Shown: positions 1 to 8,081, numbered from the stretch's first letter. The stretch is DNA of 64,000 bases from Kocuria flava (GCF_001482365.1 NZ_CP013254.1:1364001-1428000); one strand, 5' to 3'. Numbers and translations are program-made. Notes: generated by a model not told the origin, from the sequence alone.

Positions 1-1053
1 CACCTGTCCACGGTGTACTGGATGGGCCTGCGCCCCGGGGACGTGCACCTGAACATCGCCTCCCCGGGCTGGGGCAAGCACTCGTGGTCGAACTTCTTCG
101 CCCCGTGGATCGCCGAGGCCACCGTCTTCGTGCACAACCAGGAGCGCTTCGACGCCGCCGGGCTGATGGCGCAGATGGACCGGGCCGGGGTCACCAGCTT
201 CTGCGCCCCGCCCACCGTGTGGCGGATGCTCATCCAGGCCGACCTCGGGCAGGTGCGCCGCCCGCCGTCCTCCGCCGTCTCGGCGGGCGAGCCCCTGAAC
301 CCGGAGGTCATCCGGCGGGTGCAGGAGGCGTGGGGGGTGACGATCCGCGACGGCTACGGCCAGACGGAGACCACGCTGCAGATCGCCAACACCCCCGGTC
401 AGCCGGTCGTCCCGGGGGCGATGGGCCGGCCGCTGCCGGGCTTCGTCGTCGAGCTCTTCGACCCGCAGACCGGGCGGCGGGCCGACGAGGGGGAGATCTG
501 CCTGCGGGTCGACGACGACCCGCCGGGGATCATGGCCGGCTACATCGACGAGCCGGAGCGCACCGCGGAGGTCGTCAAGGACGGCTGGTACCACACCCGG
601 GACATCGCCCGCCGGGACGAGCAGGGCGTCTACACCTACGTGGGGCGCACCGACGACGTCTTCAAGGCCTCCGACTACCGGATCTCGCCGTTCGAGCTGG
701 AGTCCGTGCTCATCGAGCACCCGGCCGTGGCCGAGGCCGCGGTGGTCCCCGCCCCGGACCCGGTGCGCCACGCCGTGCCGAAGGCCTACCTCGTGCTCGC
801 CGGCGGGGCCGAGCCCACCCGGGAGCTCGCGGGCGAGATCCTGCGCTTCGCCCGGGAGCACCTGGCCCCCTACAAGCGCGTGCGCAGGGTCGAGTTCACG
901 GACCTGCCCAAGACGATCTCCGGGAAGATCCGGCGCGTCGTGCTGCGCGAGCGGGAGGAGGCCGCCGGGCGGGACGCCCCCGCGCCCGGCCGCCCGGACG
1001 CGGGGCTCGGCGTGGAGTGGACCGAGGCGGACTTCCCCGGCCTGCGCGGCTGA
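1..1053 (+). CDS. AMP-forming acyl-CoA synthetase (ACSM/acetyl-CoA synthetase-like), 5'-truncated by window edge
   Basis: C-terminal 350 residues of an adenylate-forming acyl-CoA ligase, which activates a carboxylic acid to acyl-AMP and then acyl-CoA in the cytoplasm. The frame is open from base 1 (HLSTVYWMG...), so the GTG at 13 is not a real start; the N-terminal part with the P-loop-like TSGTTG motif lies upstream. Seen in order: DGYGQTET (A5), WYHTRD (A7 position), VGRTDDVFKASDYRISPFE (A8 hinge) and PKTISGKIRR with the C-terminal catalytic lysine (A10). The A7 motif has Arg where most members have Gly (TGD). The chain length of the substrate cannot be told; the A8 block looks like the ACSM/acetate-propionate group. 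The gene is followed at once by a strong hairpin, so it ends its transcript. Confidence 0.88.
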   Translation, partial: HLSTVYWMGLRPGDVHLNIASPGWGKHSWSNFFAPWIAEATVFVHNQERFDAAGLMAQMDRAGVTSFCAPPTVWRMLIQADLGQVRRPPSSAVSAGEPLNPEVIRRVQEAWGVTIRDGYGQTETTLQIANTPGQPVVPGAMGRPLPGFVVELFDPQTGRRADEGEICLRVDDDPPGIMAGYIDEPERTAEVVKDGWYHTRDIARRDEQGVYTYVGRTDDVFKASDYRISPFELESVLIEHPAVAEAAVVPAPDPVRHAVPKAYLVLAGGAEPTRELAGEILRFAREHLAPYKRVRRVEFTDLPKTISGKIRRVVLREREEAAGRDAPAPGRPDAGLGVEWTEADFPGLRG

Positions 1054-1070
1054 GCCGCGGGACGAGTGCC

Positions 1071-1102
1071 GCGCCGGGACCCGTGACCGCGGGTCCCGGC
1101 GC
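1071..1102 (+). terminator. Hairpin terminator after the acyl-CoA synthetase
   Basis: Perfect 13-bp inverted repeat (arms 1071-1083 and 1090-1102, GCGCCGGGACCCG) around a 6-nt loop, 17 nt after the stop codon. No U-tract follows, which is usual for GC-rich actinobacterial terminators. Confidence 0.7.
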
Positions 1103-1238
1103 CTGCAATGTGACGTAACCCACGCGAGCACCGCTTCCCGGGTGTGGGCCGTTCGGGGGACGGGGTGGCGCGGGGCTCGTCCCCACTTCCTGCGACAGGA
1201 GCGGCCGGACATTACCCGGCGGTAAGCCGGGTGCCTTG

Positions 1239-1273
1239 GCAAACCCGTCATTGACCAGTGCAAACCCATGATT
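1239..1273. repeat. Two direct repeats 21 bp apart (operator-like)
   Basis: GCAAACCCGTCATT (1239-1252) and GCAAACCCATGATT (1260-1273) match at 11-12 of 14 positions. They are spaced 21 bp start to start, about two helical turns, and lie in a locally AT-richer island. The spacing is what a regulator bound to one face of the helix would need. The regulator is unknown. Confidence 0.35.
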
Positions 1274-1560
1274 CCGGGTCTTTGTCGGCCGTTCGGCGGG
1301 CCGCACCGGGGACCGTGACAGGACCGGGGAACCCTGCCACGATGATCGTGATCGGCCGCCCCACGGGGAGGACCGAACGGCCCGCCGGGGGGCGGGCCGG
1401 ACCGCGGTCCGTCGGGGGACGGACCGCCCGCACGAGGCATCGGGGGGTGCCGGTGCGGACCGGTCCGCCGGGAGGCGGACCACCGGGAGCGCCGCTGGGG
1501 AGCGGTGGTTCCCGCACAGGCGAGTCTCTGCTCGCCACCGGCCGCAAGGCCGGCCGGTGC

Positions 1561-1600
1561 GCCCGCTGCGGGGGCCGTCCGAGGAGGACGGGCAGCGGGC
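1561..1600 (+). other. Bulged hairpin upstream of recQ
   Basis: GCCCGCTGC (1561-1569) pairs with GCAGCGGGC (1592-1600), and CCGTCC pairs with GGACGG inside it around a GAGGA loop, leaving a GGGG-type bulge on the 5' side. It is 120 nt before recQ. It could be a terminator, an RNA leader element or chance in GC-rich DNA. Confidence 0.4.
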
Positions 1601-1721
1601 GCACCGCTCTGTCCGGGCTCCCCGCTCCACCTGCCGCCCGGCCCGTCCCGCGGGCGGTCCGCCCGGCACCGGGCGGCAGAGGACCGCCGACGACGTCGGG
1701 GGGCTCTGCGAGACTGGACCC

Positions 1722-3911
1722 ATGACGAGCTCCTCCTCCCCGACCACGCTCCCGGCCGTCCCCGCGACCCCGGACCCGCGCCTGCACGAGGACGCGCTGG
1801 AGCTGCTGCGCGCCCTCACCGGCCGGGACGACGCCGCGTTCCACCCCGGCCAGTTCGAGGCCGTCGAGGCCCTGGTCGGCCACGGGCGCCGCGCCCTGGT
1901 GGTCCAGCGCACCGGGTGGGGCAAGTCCGCCGTCTACTTCCTCTCCGCGCTGCTGCTGCGCGCCCGGGGCCGCGGGCCGACGCTCATCGTCTCCCCGCTG
2001 CTGGCGCTGATGCGCGACCAGGTCGCCGCGGCCGAGCGCGCGGGCGTGCGGGCGGCCGCCATCAACTCCGCCAACGCCACCGAGTGGGGCGAGATCGCCG
2101 CACGGCTGGAGGCCGACGAGCTCGACGTCCTGCTCGTCTCCCCGGAACGGCTCAACAACCCGGTCTTCCGCGAGCAGCAGCTGCCGCGGCTCGTCGCCCG
2201 CCTCGGGCTGCTCGTGGTCGACGAGGCCCACTGCATCTCCGACTGGGGCCACGACTTCCGTCCCGACTACCGCCGCATCCGCGACCTCATCGCCCGCCTG
2301 CCCGCCCGGGTGCCCGTGCTGGCCACCACGGCCACCGCCAACGAGCGCGTCGTGGCCGACGTCGAGGAGCAGCTGGGGGTGCGCCTGGACGGCAGCGGCA
2401 CGGGCGAGGTCTTCACCCTGCGCGGCCCGCTCTCGCGCGCCTCCCTGCGCCTGGGGGTGCTGCGCCTGCCGACCGCCACCGCCCGGCTCGGCTGGCTGCT
2501 CGAGCACCTCGGGTCCCTGCCCGGCAGCGGGATCGTCTACACCCTGACCATCAGCGCCGCCGAGGACACCGCCCAGGCGCTGGCCGCGGCCGGGATCCCC
2601 GTGCGGGCCTACACCGGGCGCACCGACCAGGCCGAGCGCGAGGAGCTCGAGGCGGCCCTGAAGAACAACGAGGTCAAGGCCCTGGTCGCGACCTCCGCGC
2701 TGGGCATGGGCTTCGACAAGCCCGACCTCGGCTTCGTGGTGCACCTGGGGGCGCCCTCCTCGCCCGTGGCCTACTACCAGCAGGTGGGCCGCGCCGGGCG
2801 CGCCACCGACAGCGCCGACGTCCTGCTCCTGCCCGGGGCCGAGGACCGCCAGATCTGGGAGTACTTCGCGACCGCGTCCATGCCCACCGAGCACAAGGCC
2901 GAGGCCGTGCTGGCCGAGCTGGGCGCCGCCGGCGGGCCGCTGTCCGTGGCCGTGCTCGAGTCGCGGGTCGACCTGCGCCGCAGCCCCCTCGAGCTGCTGC
3001 TGAAGGTCCTCGCCGTGGAGGGCGCCGTGGAGCGGGTCCAGGGCGGGTGGCAGGCCACCGGCGCGCCCTGGCGCTACGACGCCGAGCGCTACGGGCGGAT
3101 CGGCGCCGCCCGCACCGCCGAGCAGGACGCGATGCTCGAGTACGAGACCACCGACCGGTGCCGCATGCAGTTCCTCGCCCGCCAGCTCGACGACACCACC
3201 GCCGAGCCCTGCGGGCGCTGCGACACCTGCGCCGGCGCCTGGTACCCCACCGCCGTGGACGAGACCGCGACCCGCTCGGCCGGGGCCGCCCTCACCCGCG
3301 TGGGCACGGTCGTGGAGCCCCGCGCCCAGTGGCCGACCGGGATGCCCCGGCTCGGGGTCGAGGTCAAGGGCCGGATCCCCGAGGGCGAGCGCGCCGAGGA
3401 GGGCCGGGCCCTCGCCCGCCTGACCGACCTCGGGTGGGGCAACCGGCTGCGGGAGCTCTTCCGCCCCGGGGGAGAGGGCGCGGTCGCCGACGGCCCCGTG
3501 GACCAGGCCCTGGGCCGCGCCTGCGTGCAGGTGCTCGCCGAGTGGCAGTGGCCGGCCCGGCCCGCCGCCGTCGTCTCCGTCCCGTCCCGGTCGCGGCCGC
3601 AGCTGGTGCGCTCCCTCGCCGAGGGCATGGCCGCCGTCGGGCACCTGCCCTACCTCGGTGCGCTCGAGGTCCCGGAGGGCCACCCCTCGGGCGGGCACGG
3701 CGGCAACAGCGCCTACCGGCTCGCGGCCGTGTGGGAGAAGTTCCGGGTGCCCCCGGAGCTGGCCGCCGCCCTCGAGGAGCTGCGGGGTGCACCCGTGCTG
3801 CTCGTCGACGACCTCGTCGACAGCCGCTGGACCCTGGCCGTCGCCGCCCGGGAGCTGCGCCGGGCCGGGGCCGGGCCGGTGCTGCCCTTCGTGCTCGCCG
3901 CCCAGGGCTGA
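1722..3911 (+). CDS. recQ: RecQ-family ATP-dependent DNA helicase with C-terminal phosphoribosyltransferase-like domain
   Basis: 729-residue 3'-5' superfamily-2 DNA helicase for recombination and repair. Helicase core (about residues 20-350): variant Walker A RTGWGKS (commonly TGGGKS), DEAHCISDWGHDFRP (motif II with the RecQ aromatic-rich loop), ATSALGMGFDKPD and QQVGRAGR (motif VI). A Cys cluster follows (CRMQFL...CGRCDTC), as in the RecQ zinc-binding domain. Instead of an HRDC domain the last ~120 residues look like a type I phosphoribosyltransferase of ComF style, with VLLVDDLVDSRWTLAVAA matching the PRPP loop. ATG at 1722 was chosen because upstream frame is low complexity; it follows GAGACT by 6 nt, a poor leaderless-type box. 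The helicase call is firm; the tail is by motif. Confidence 0.93.
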   Translation: MTSSSSPTTLPAVPATPDPRLHEDALELLRALTGRDDAAFHPGQFEAVEALVGHGRRALVVQRTGWGKSAVYFLSALLLRARGRGPTLIVSPLLALMRDQVAAAERAGVRAAAINSANATEWGEIAARLEADELDVLLVSPERLNNPVFREQQLPRLVARLGLLVVDEAHCISDWGHDFRPDYRRIRDLIARLPARVPVLATTATANERVVADVEEQLGVRLDGSGTGEVFTLRGPLSRASLRLGVLRLPTATARLGWLLEHLGSLPGSGIVYTLTISAAEDTAQALAAAGIPVRAYTGRTDQAEREELEAALKNNEVKALVATSALGMGFDKPDLGFVVHLGAPSSPVAYYQQVGRAGRATDSADVLLLPGAEDRQIWEYFATASMPTEHKAEAVLAELGAAGGPLSVAVLESRVDLRRSPLELLLKVLAVEGAVERVQGGWQATGAPWRYDAERYGRIGAARTAEQDAMLEYETTDRCRMQFLARQLDDTTAEPCGRCDTCAGAWYPTAVDETATRSAGAALTRVGTVVEPRAQWPTGMPRLGVEVKGRIPEGERAEEGRALARLTDLGWGNRLRELFRPGGEGAVADGPVDQALGRACVQVLAEWQWPARPAAVVSVPSRSRPQLVRSLAEGMAAVGHLPYLGALEVPEGHPSGGHGGNSAYRLAAVWEKFRVPPELAAALEELRGAPVLLVDDLVDSRWTLAVAARELRRAGAGPVLPFVLAAQG

Positions 3912-3940
3912 GCCCCGGCGGGCGCCCCGGCGCCGTCTTG

Positions 3941-3946
3941 TACGCT
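3941..3946 (+). promoter_or_regulatory. -10 box TACGCT of a leaderless GT2 transcript
   Basis: TACGCT followed by 7 nt and then the GTG at 3954, with no Shine-Dalgarno sequence. The spacing is that of actinobacterial leaderless mRNAs and supports the chosen start. Confidence 0.55.
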
Positions 3947-3953
3947 GTCCAGC

Positions 3954-5048
3954 GTGCCGAACCCCGCCGCGCCGCTCGTCGACGTCATCATCCCCGTCCA
4001 CACCCCCGCCCGGCCCGTGGACCGCGCGGTCGCGTCCGCGCTCGCCGGCGGCCTGCCGGCCGGTCCGGGCGGGGTGCAGGTCACGGTGGTGTGCCACAAC
4101 GTCGACCCCGCGCTGATCCGCGAGCGCCTCGACCCCGCCGACCGCGACCGCGTGGAGCTGGTCGCCTTCCGCGACGACACCCGCAACCCGGCCGGCGCCC
4201 GCAACCTCGGGATCGAGCGCACCCGCGCCCCGTGGCTGTCCTTCCTCGACAGCGACGACACCCTGGACCCGGGCGCCCTCGCCCGCTGGCTGGAGATCGG
4301 CCGGCGGCGCGGCTCGGCGGCCGTGCTGGCCCGGGTCTCCCGGGAGGGCGGGGCGGTCGTGCGCACGCCGGTCACCCGCCCCTGGCGCACCCGCGACCTC
4401 GACGCGGTCGCCGACCGGCTGGCCTACCGCACCCGCGTCTCGGGGCTGTTCCGCACCGAGGCGATCCGCCGGCTCGGGCTGCGCTTCCCCGTGGCGTACG
4501 CCACCGGCGAGGACCAGTCCTTCTCCCTGCGGCTGCACGCCGAGGCGGGGCGGATCGACTACGCCCGGGGCCGGCCGGGCTACCACCTGCGCGACGACGC
4601 GACCGACCGGATCACCGACGCCGCGTCCCCGCTGGCCGAGGTCCTGCAGGCCTTCACGGACCTCGCCGCCTCGCCGTGGCTGCGCTCCCGGCCCCTGGCC
4701 CTGCGGCGCGGCTACGCCGTCAAGGTGCTGCGCCTGCACGTCTTCGACGAGGTCACCGCCCGCACCCGCCGCGGCTCCTGGGGCGCCGAGGACGCCGCCG
4801 CGGCCCGTGACGCGGTGCGGATCCTGCTCGCCGAGGCCCCCGGCGCCGAGCGGGCCCTGTGCCGGGCCGATCGGGACCTCGTGGACCTGCTGGCGCGCGG
4901 CGAGACCGACCGGGCCGCGGTGACCCGCGCCGCCGAGGCCCGCCGCCGCTTCGGGACCCCGGCGACGCTCGTGCCGCGGGAGCTCTCCCGGGTGCTGCAC
5001 CGGGACGGGTCGCTGCGGTTCATGGCGGCCGCCGCGCTCATGGGCTGA
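3954..5048 (+). CDS. Family 2 (GT-A) glycosyltransferase
   Basis: 364-residue inverting glycosyltransferase that would transfer a sugar from a nucleotide-sugar to a growing surface glycan at the inner membrane face. The N-terminal GT-A fold starts VDVIIPVHTP, carries NPAGARNLGIERT and then LSFLDSDDTLDPGAL, where the DSDD is the metal/nucleotide-binding DxD-type motif. The C-terminal half (from about residue 220) is helical and unassigned. The GTG start sits 7 nt behind a TACGCT box. It is followed by a convergent flippase and, beyond that, a GT4 and a TupA-like enzyme, suggesting a cell-wall polysaccharide set. Donor and acceptor cannot be told. Confidence 0.85.
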   Translation: MPNPAAPLVDVIIPVHTPARPVDRAVASALAGGLPAGPGGVQVTVVCHNVDPALIRERLDPADRDRVELVAFRDDTRNPAGARNLGIERTRAPWLSFLDSDDTLDPGALARWLEIGRRRGSAAVLARVSREGGAVVRTPVTRPWRTRDLDAVADRLAYRTRVSGLFRTEAIRRLGLRFPVAYATGEDQSFSLRLHAEAGRIDYARGRPGYHLRDDATDRITDAASPLAEVLQAFTDLAASPWLRSRPLALRRGYAVKVLRLHVFDEVTARTRRGSWGAEDAAAARDAVRILLAEAPGAERALCRADRDLVDLLARGETDRAAVTRAAEARRRFGTPATLVPRELSRVLHRDGSLRFMAAAALMG

Positions 5049-5107
5049 GGCCGCGCCCGCCGGGGCCGGACCGGACCGGACCGGCGGGTCGCTCCGGGAG
5101 CGGGTGG

Positions 5108-6610
5108 TCAGGACCGGCGTCCGGGCAGGCGCCCGGCGGCGGTGCGCAGCACCGGACGCAGGTCCCGTGCGTTGAGCAGCCCCCACGCGGCGAGGAACGC
5201 CAGCGTGACCCCGGCCGTGGGCAGGAGGCGGAACTGCTCGCCCAGCACCTCGAGCCCGCCGAGCACCATCGCGTAGCCCAGCACGATCCGCAGCACGACC
5301 CCTCCCCACGGCATCCGGTCCAGGCGCCAGACCACCAGCAGCGGCAGGGCCGCGCTGCACACCGAGCCCACGAGGTAGCCCAGCGCGGCGGCGGTGATCC
5401 CCAGCCGCGGACCGAGCACGAGCATCGTGGCCAGGCCCAGCACCAGGCCTGTGCCGTTGGCGGCGGCGAGCACCTTGATGCCCCAGGACTCCGTGCCGTT
5501 GAGCCGGGAGTTGGCCGCGTTGAAGCTCGTGGCCGAGACGGCGAAGAACAGGATCACGAGCAGGTGCTCGGCCCCGACGAACTCCCGGCCGAAGACCACG
5601 AGCAGCACCGGCTCCGCCCAGAGGATGCCCACGCCGAAGACCGGCAGGAACACCGTGACCATCGTGCGGAGGATGGTGTCCACCTGCCGGGTCAGGCCTG
5701 CGGTGTCCCCGGCGGCGAACATCCGCGCCACGCTGGGGGACAGCGCGATGAGCATCGCCGAGGAGAGCATGCTCGCCGGGGTCGCCAGGGAGACGGCCGC
5801 CGAGTACAGGCCCAGGGCCGCGTCCGTGTCCACGGTCTTGCCGATGATCACGGACAGCTGCATCAGCCCGCTCGCGGCCACCAGGTGCGCCGAGCCCCAG
5901 CCGGTGAAGACCAGGATCTCCCGGCGCAGGGCCGGGTCGGGCCGGCCCGCCGGGCCGCGGGGCCACGACGGCAGCGCGAAGCAGAGGTAGCCGGTGGCCA
6001 GGGGCAGCAGCAGCGCCCAGTGCCAGCCGCCCAGGAGCACGAGCACCAGCAGGGTCAGCGTGACGAAGGAGCTCAGCGCGTCCCACAGCGTGGAGGTCAC
6101 GAACTGGTTGTTGCCGGTGCGCACCCCGCGGGCGAAGTAGTAGCCGGACATCGCCAGCACGAGCAGCCCCGCCGAGAGGGCGTGGGCCCACGAGAGGCCG
6201 AGCAGGAACGCGCCCAGCAGCACGGCGGAGGCGCCGAGCGCTCCCGCCCCGGCGGCGGCGCTGCGGGCCGTGAACGCGGCCACCGCCGCCTGCCCGTCCC
6301 GGTCCTGGCGGCCGCGGGCCATCGCGACGAACTTCGAGGCCGCGGAGCCGGTGGCCTGGGGCCACAGCAGGATGAGGAACATCGCCAGGGAGATCACCAC
6401 GTTGACCTCGCCGAGGGCCTCCTGGCCCATCAGCCGCCCCACGAGGACGCTGTAGCCGAACCGGGACAGGCCCTGGACGAAGACCCCCAGCACGGTCAGG
6501 GCGAAGGCCGAGCCGAGCGGGTTGTCGGTGTTCTCGTGGTTGGGGGCAGGGAAGAGGGCCGCCCGCAGGCGCGAGAGCATCCCCGCCGGGACGGGATCCG
6601 GAGTCGTCAT
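5108..6610 (-). CDS. Polysaccharide flippase (Wzx/MATE-like, MVF superfamily)
   Basis: 500-residue polytopic membrane protein with about 12-14 hydrophobic segments spread over its whole length (first near residues 30-60, LGSAFALTVLGVFVQGL). The layout is that of oligosaccharide flippases that move lipid-linked sugar units across the membrane. RFGYSVLVGRLMGQEALGEV near residue 50 resembles the N-terminal block of the polysaccharide_synt/MatE group. It is convergent with the upstream GT2 and its 5' end faces the GT4 gene, so the group is not one operon. The transported substrate is unknown. Confidence 0.82.
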   Translation of the reverse strand: MTTPDPVPAGMLSRLRAALFPAPNHENTDNPLGSAFALTVLGVFVQGLSRFGYSVLVGRLMGQEALGEVNVVISLAMFLILLWPQATGSAASKFVAMARGRQDRDGQAAVAAFTARSAAAGAGALGASAVLLGAFLLGLSWAHALSAGLLVLAMSGYYFARGVRTGNNQFVTSTLWDALSSFVTLTLLVLVLLGGWHWALLLPLATGYLCFALPSWPRGPAGRPDPALRREILVFTGWGSAHLVAASGLMQLSVIIGKTVDTDAALGLYSAAVSLATPASMLSSAMLIALSPSVARMFAAGDTAGLTRQVDTILRTMVTVFLPVFGVGILWAEPVLLVVFGREFVGAEHLLVILFFAVSATSFNAANSRLNGTESWGIKVLAAANGTGLVLGLATMLVLGPRLGITAAALGYLVGSVCSAALPLLVVWRLDRMPWGGVVLRIVLGYAMVLGGLEVLGEQFRLLPTAGVTLAFLAAWGLLNARDLRPVLRTAAGRLPGRRS

Positions 6611-6687
6611 CGTCGCCCGAGTCTACTCGCGGGTCCGTGCCCGCCCGGTGCACCGCACCCGCGCCCGGCAGGGGAGCCGGCCGCCGC

Positions 6688-6693
6688 TAGGCT
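6688..6693 (+). promoter_or_regulatory. -10 box TAGGCT in front of a 22-codon frame
   Basis: TAGGCT, six nt (GGGCCC), then ATG at 6700: the same arrangement as at the starts near 26509 and 27700. It implies that the transcript for the GT4 gene begins at or next to this ATG. Confidence 0.5.
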
Positions 6694-6699
6694 GGGCCC

Positions 6700-6768
6700 A
6701 TGACCGCCGCACCGCCGCCCCTGCCCGTCGCAGCCCCCGCCCGCCCCCGCGGCGCGGACCGGGGCTGA
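6700..6768 (+). CDS. Possible 22-residue leader peptide, leaderless
   Basis: Short frame MTAAPPPLPVAAPARPRGADRG, stop at 6768, six bases before the GTG of the GT4 gene and in another frame. Its ATG has a perfect leaderless-style TAGGCT box. If translated, termination next to the GTG at 6774 would couple translation of the glycosyltransferase, which itself has no clear ribosome-binding site. Proline-rich composition suggests a regulatory rather than a folded product. This is inferred from position only. Confidence 0.35.
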   Translation: MTAAPPPLPVAAPARPRGADRG

Positions 6769-6773
6769 GGCCC

Positions 6774-7892
6774 GTGCGCGTCCTCGTCGTCAGCACCTGG
6801 TTCCCCTCGGCGGAGGCGCCGGGGGAGACCCCGTTCGTGGTGCGCCACGTGCGCGCGATCGCCCGCGACCACGACGTGCGGGTGGTGCACCTGCGGCTGC
6901 TGCGCCCGGGACCGGTGGTCCGCGAGCAGTGGGAGGGGCTGCCCGTGGTGCGCCTGCCGTTCGCACCGTCCCGCCCGGCCACGCTCCTGCGCGCCTACCG
7001 CGAGCTGTGGCGGGCGCTGCGCGGGGCGGACGTGCTGCACTCCATGGCGTTCTCCACCGCCCTGGTCCTCGCCCCGTTCACCGGCCGGCGCCCCTGGGTG
7101 CACACCGAGCACTGGGCGGGGGTCACCGCCCCCGAGCGGATCAACGGCCTGTGGGTGCGCCTGGCCGCGCTGCGCCACGTGCTGCGGCTGCCCGACCTGC
7201 TGACCGGGGTCAGCGAGACCATGTGCGCGAGCCTGCGCCGGTTCACGCGCCCGGAGCGGGTGGTGCTGTGGGGCAACGTCGTCGACCACGACCCCGAGGT
7301 GGTGCCCCCGCCGCGCGGGCCGGTCCTCGAGCTGGTCGCCGTGGGCCGGCTGACGGCCACCAAGGACCCGCTGCTGGCCCTCGAGGCCGTGGACTGGATC
7401 CGGCGCCGGGGCCGGGACGTGCACCTCGTGTGGTGCGGGGGCGGGCCGCTGGCCCTGGAGGTCGAGCGGAGGGCCGCCGAGCTCGGCCTCGGGGACGCGG
7501 TCGAGCTGACCGGCGACGTCCCGCCCGCCGAGGTGCGGCGCCGCCTCGCCGCGGCGGACGTCTTCCTGCTGCCCAGCCGCATCGAGACCTTCTGCGTGGC
7601 CGCCGCCGAGGCCCTGGCCGCCGGCCGGCCGGCCGTCATGGGCGACCGCGGCGGGCAGACCGAGTTCATCGACGAGCGCAGCGGCCGACTCGTCGGCGAG
7701 CGCACCGGCGAGGCCTTCGGCCGGGCGGTGCTCGCGTGCCTGGAGCCCGGCGGCACCGCCGCCCCGGAGGAGCTGGCCGCCGGGATCCGCGGCCGCTACG
7801 GGGCCGAGGCGGTGGCCGCGGAGGTCGACCGGCTCTACCGCGACCTCGTGGCCGCACAGCGCTCTTTGACCCGCGGACCGTCCAGCCATTAA
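6774..7892 (+). CDS. Family 4 (GT-B) glycosyltransferase
   Basis: 372-residue retaining glycosyltransferase of GT-B fold. The N-terminal domain begins MRVLVVSTWFPSAEAPGETPFVVRHVRA, typical of GT4 enzymes acting on surface glycans. The C-terminal donor-binding domain has VAVGRLTATKDPLLALEAV and the E-x7-E motif region FLLPSRIETFCVAAAEALAAGRPAV. The frame is open much further upstream but that part overlaps the divergent flippase start, so GTG at 6774 is chosen; it follows the stop of a possible leader peptide by 5 nt. The stop TAA lies inside the -10 box of the following tRNA promoter. Donor sugar unknown. Confidence 0.86.
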   Translation: MRVLVVSTWFPSAEAPGETPFVVRHVRAIARDHDVRVVHLRLLRPGPVVREQWEGLPVVRLPFAPSRPATLLRAYRELWRALRGADVLHSMAFSTALVLAPFTGRRPWVHTEHWAGVTAPERINGLWVRLAALRHVLRLPDLLTGVSETMCASLRRFTRPERVVLWGNVVDHDPEVVPPPRGPVLELVAVGRLTATKDPLLALEAVDWIRRRGRDVHLVWCGGGPLALEVERRAAELGLGDAVELTGDVPPAEVRRRLAAADVFLLPSRIETFCVAAAEALAAGRPAVMGDRGGQTEFIDERSGRLVGERTGEAFGRAVLACLEPGGTAAPEELAAGIRGRYGAEAVAAEVDRLYRDLVAAQRSLTRGPSSH

Positions 7893-7895
7893 GCT
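7866..7895 (+). promoter_or_regulatory. Promoter of tRNA-Ser(GCU)
   Basis: TTGACC (7866-7871), 18-nt spacer, TAAGCT (7890-7895), ending about 41 nt before the tRNA. The -10 box includes the TAA stop codon of the GT4 gene. Confidence 0.7.
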
Positions 7896-7936
7896 GGCCG
7901 GTGTTGTCCGGATGCCTGCGCACCGGGCGCCACCCA

Positions 7937-8025
7937 GGAGACGTGCCAGAGCGGCCGAATGGACTTCACTGCTAATGAAGGGTCCGGGTTAAACCGGACC
8001 GGGGGTTCAAATCCCCCCGTCTCCG
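7937..8025 (+). tRNA. tRNA-Ser(GCU)
   Basis: 89-nt type II tRNA. Acceptor arms GGAGACG (7937-7943) and CGTCTCC (8018-8024) pair fully, with discriminator G. The anticodon loop reads CTGCTAA, anticodon GCT (7971-7973), decoding AGC/AGU serine codons. A long variable arm (GGGTCCGGGTTAAACCGGACC region) and a GGTTCAAATCC T-loop are present. The 3' CCA is not encoded. Confidence 0.96.
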
Positions 8026-8050
8026 CGGTCGTGATGTCCCAGGACATCGG

Positions 8051-8081
8051 AAGCACCCCGGACCTGCGGTCCGGGGTGCTT
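8051..8081 (+). terminator. Terminator after tRNA-Ser(GCU)
   Basis: Perfect 14-bp stem (AAGCACCCCGGACC / GGTCCGGGGTGCTT) with a 3-nt loop, 25 nt after the tRNA, followed by TCTCC. Confidence 0.85.

Larger units (their letters stand above)
1103..1721. other. Gene-poor intergenic region with repeats and hairpins
   Basis: No convincing gene is visible here; the open frames are low-complexity Arg/Pro/Gly-rich shadows. It holds a small hairpin (ACCCGGC / GCCGGGT around 1214-1231), a direct repeat at 1239-1273 and a larger hairpin at 1561-1600. It may be the long 5' region of recQ or hold an unannotated small RNA. Confidence 0.5.

Noticed and set aside
1248..6653. 1801-residue minus-strand open frame, and similar giant frames (such as 11044-16779 and 60261-63446)
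   Set aside because: They are antisense shadows of GC-rich genes: low complexity, rich in Gly/Arg/Pro/His, no domain motifs, and opposite to well-supported genes. Only the true genes at their ends (flippase, SDR) are kept.
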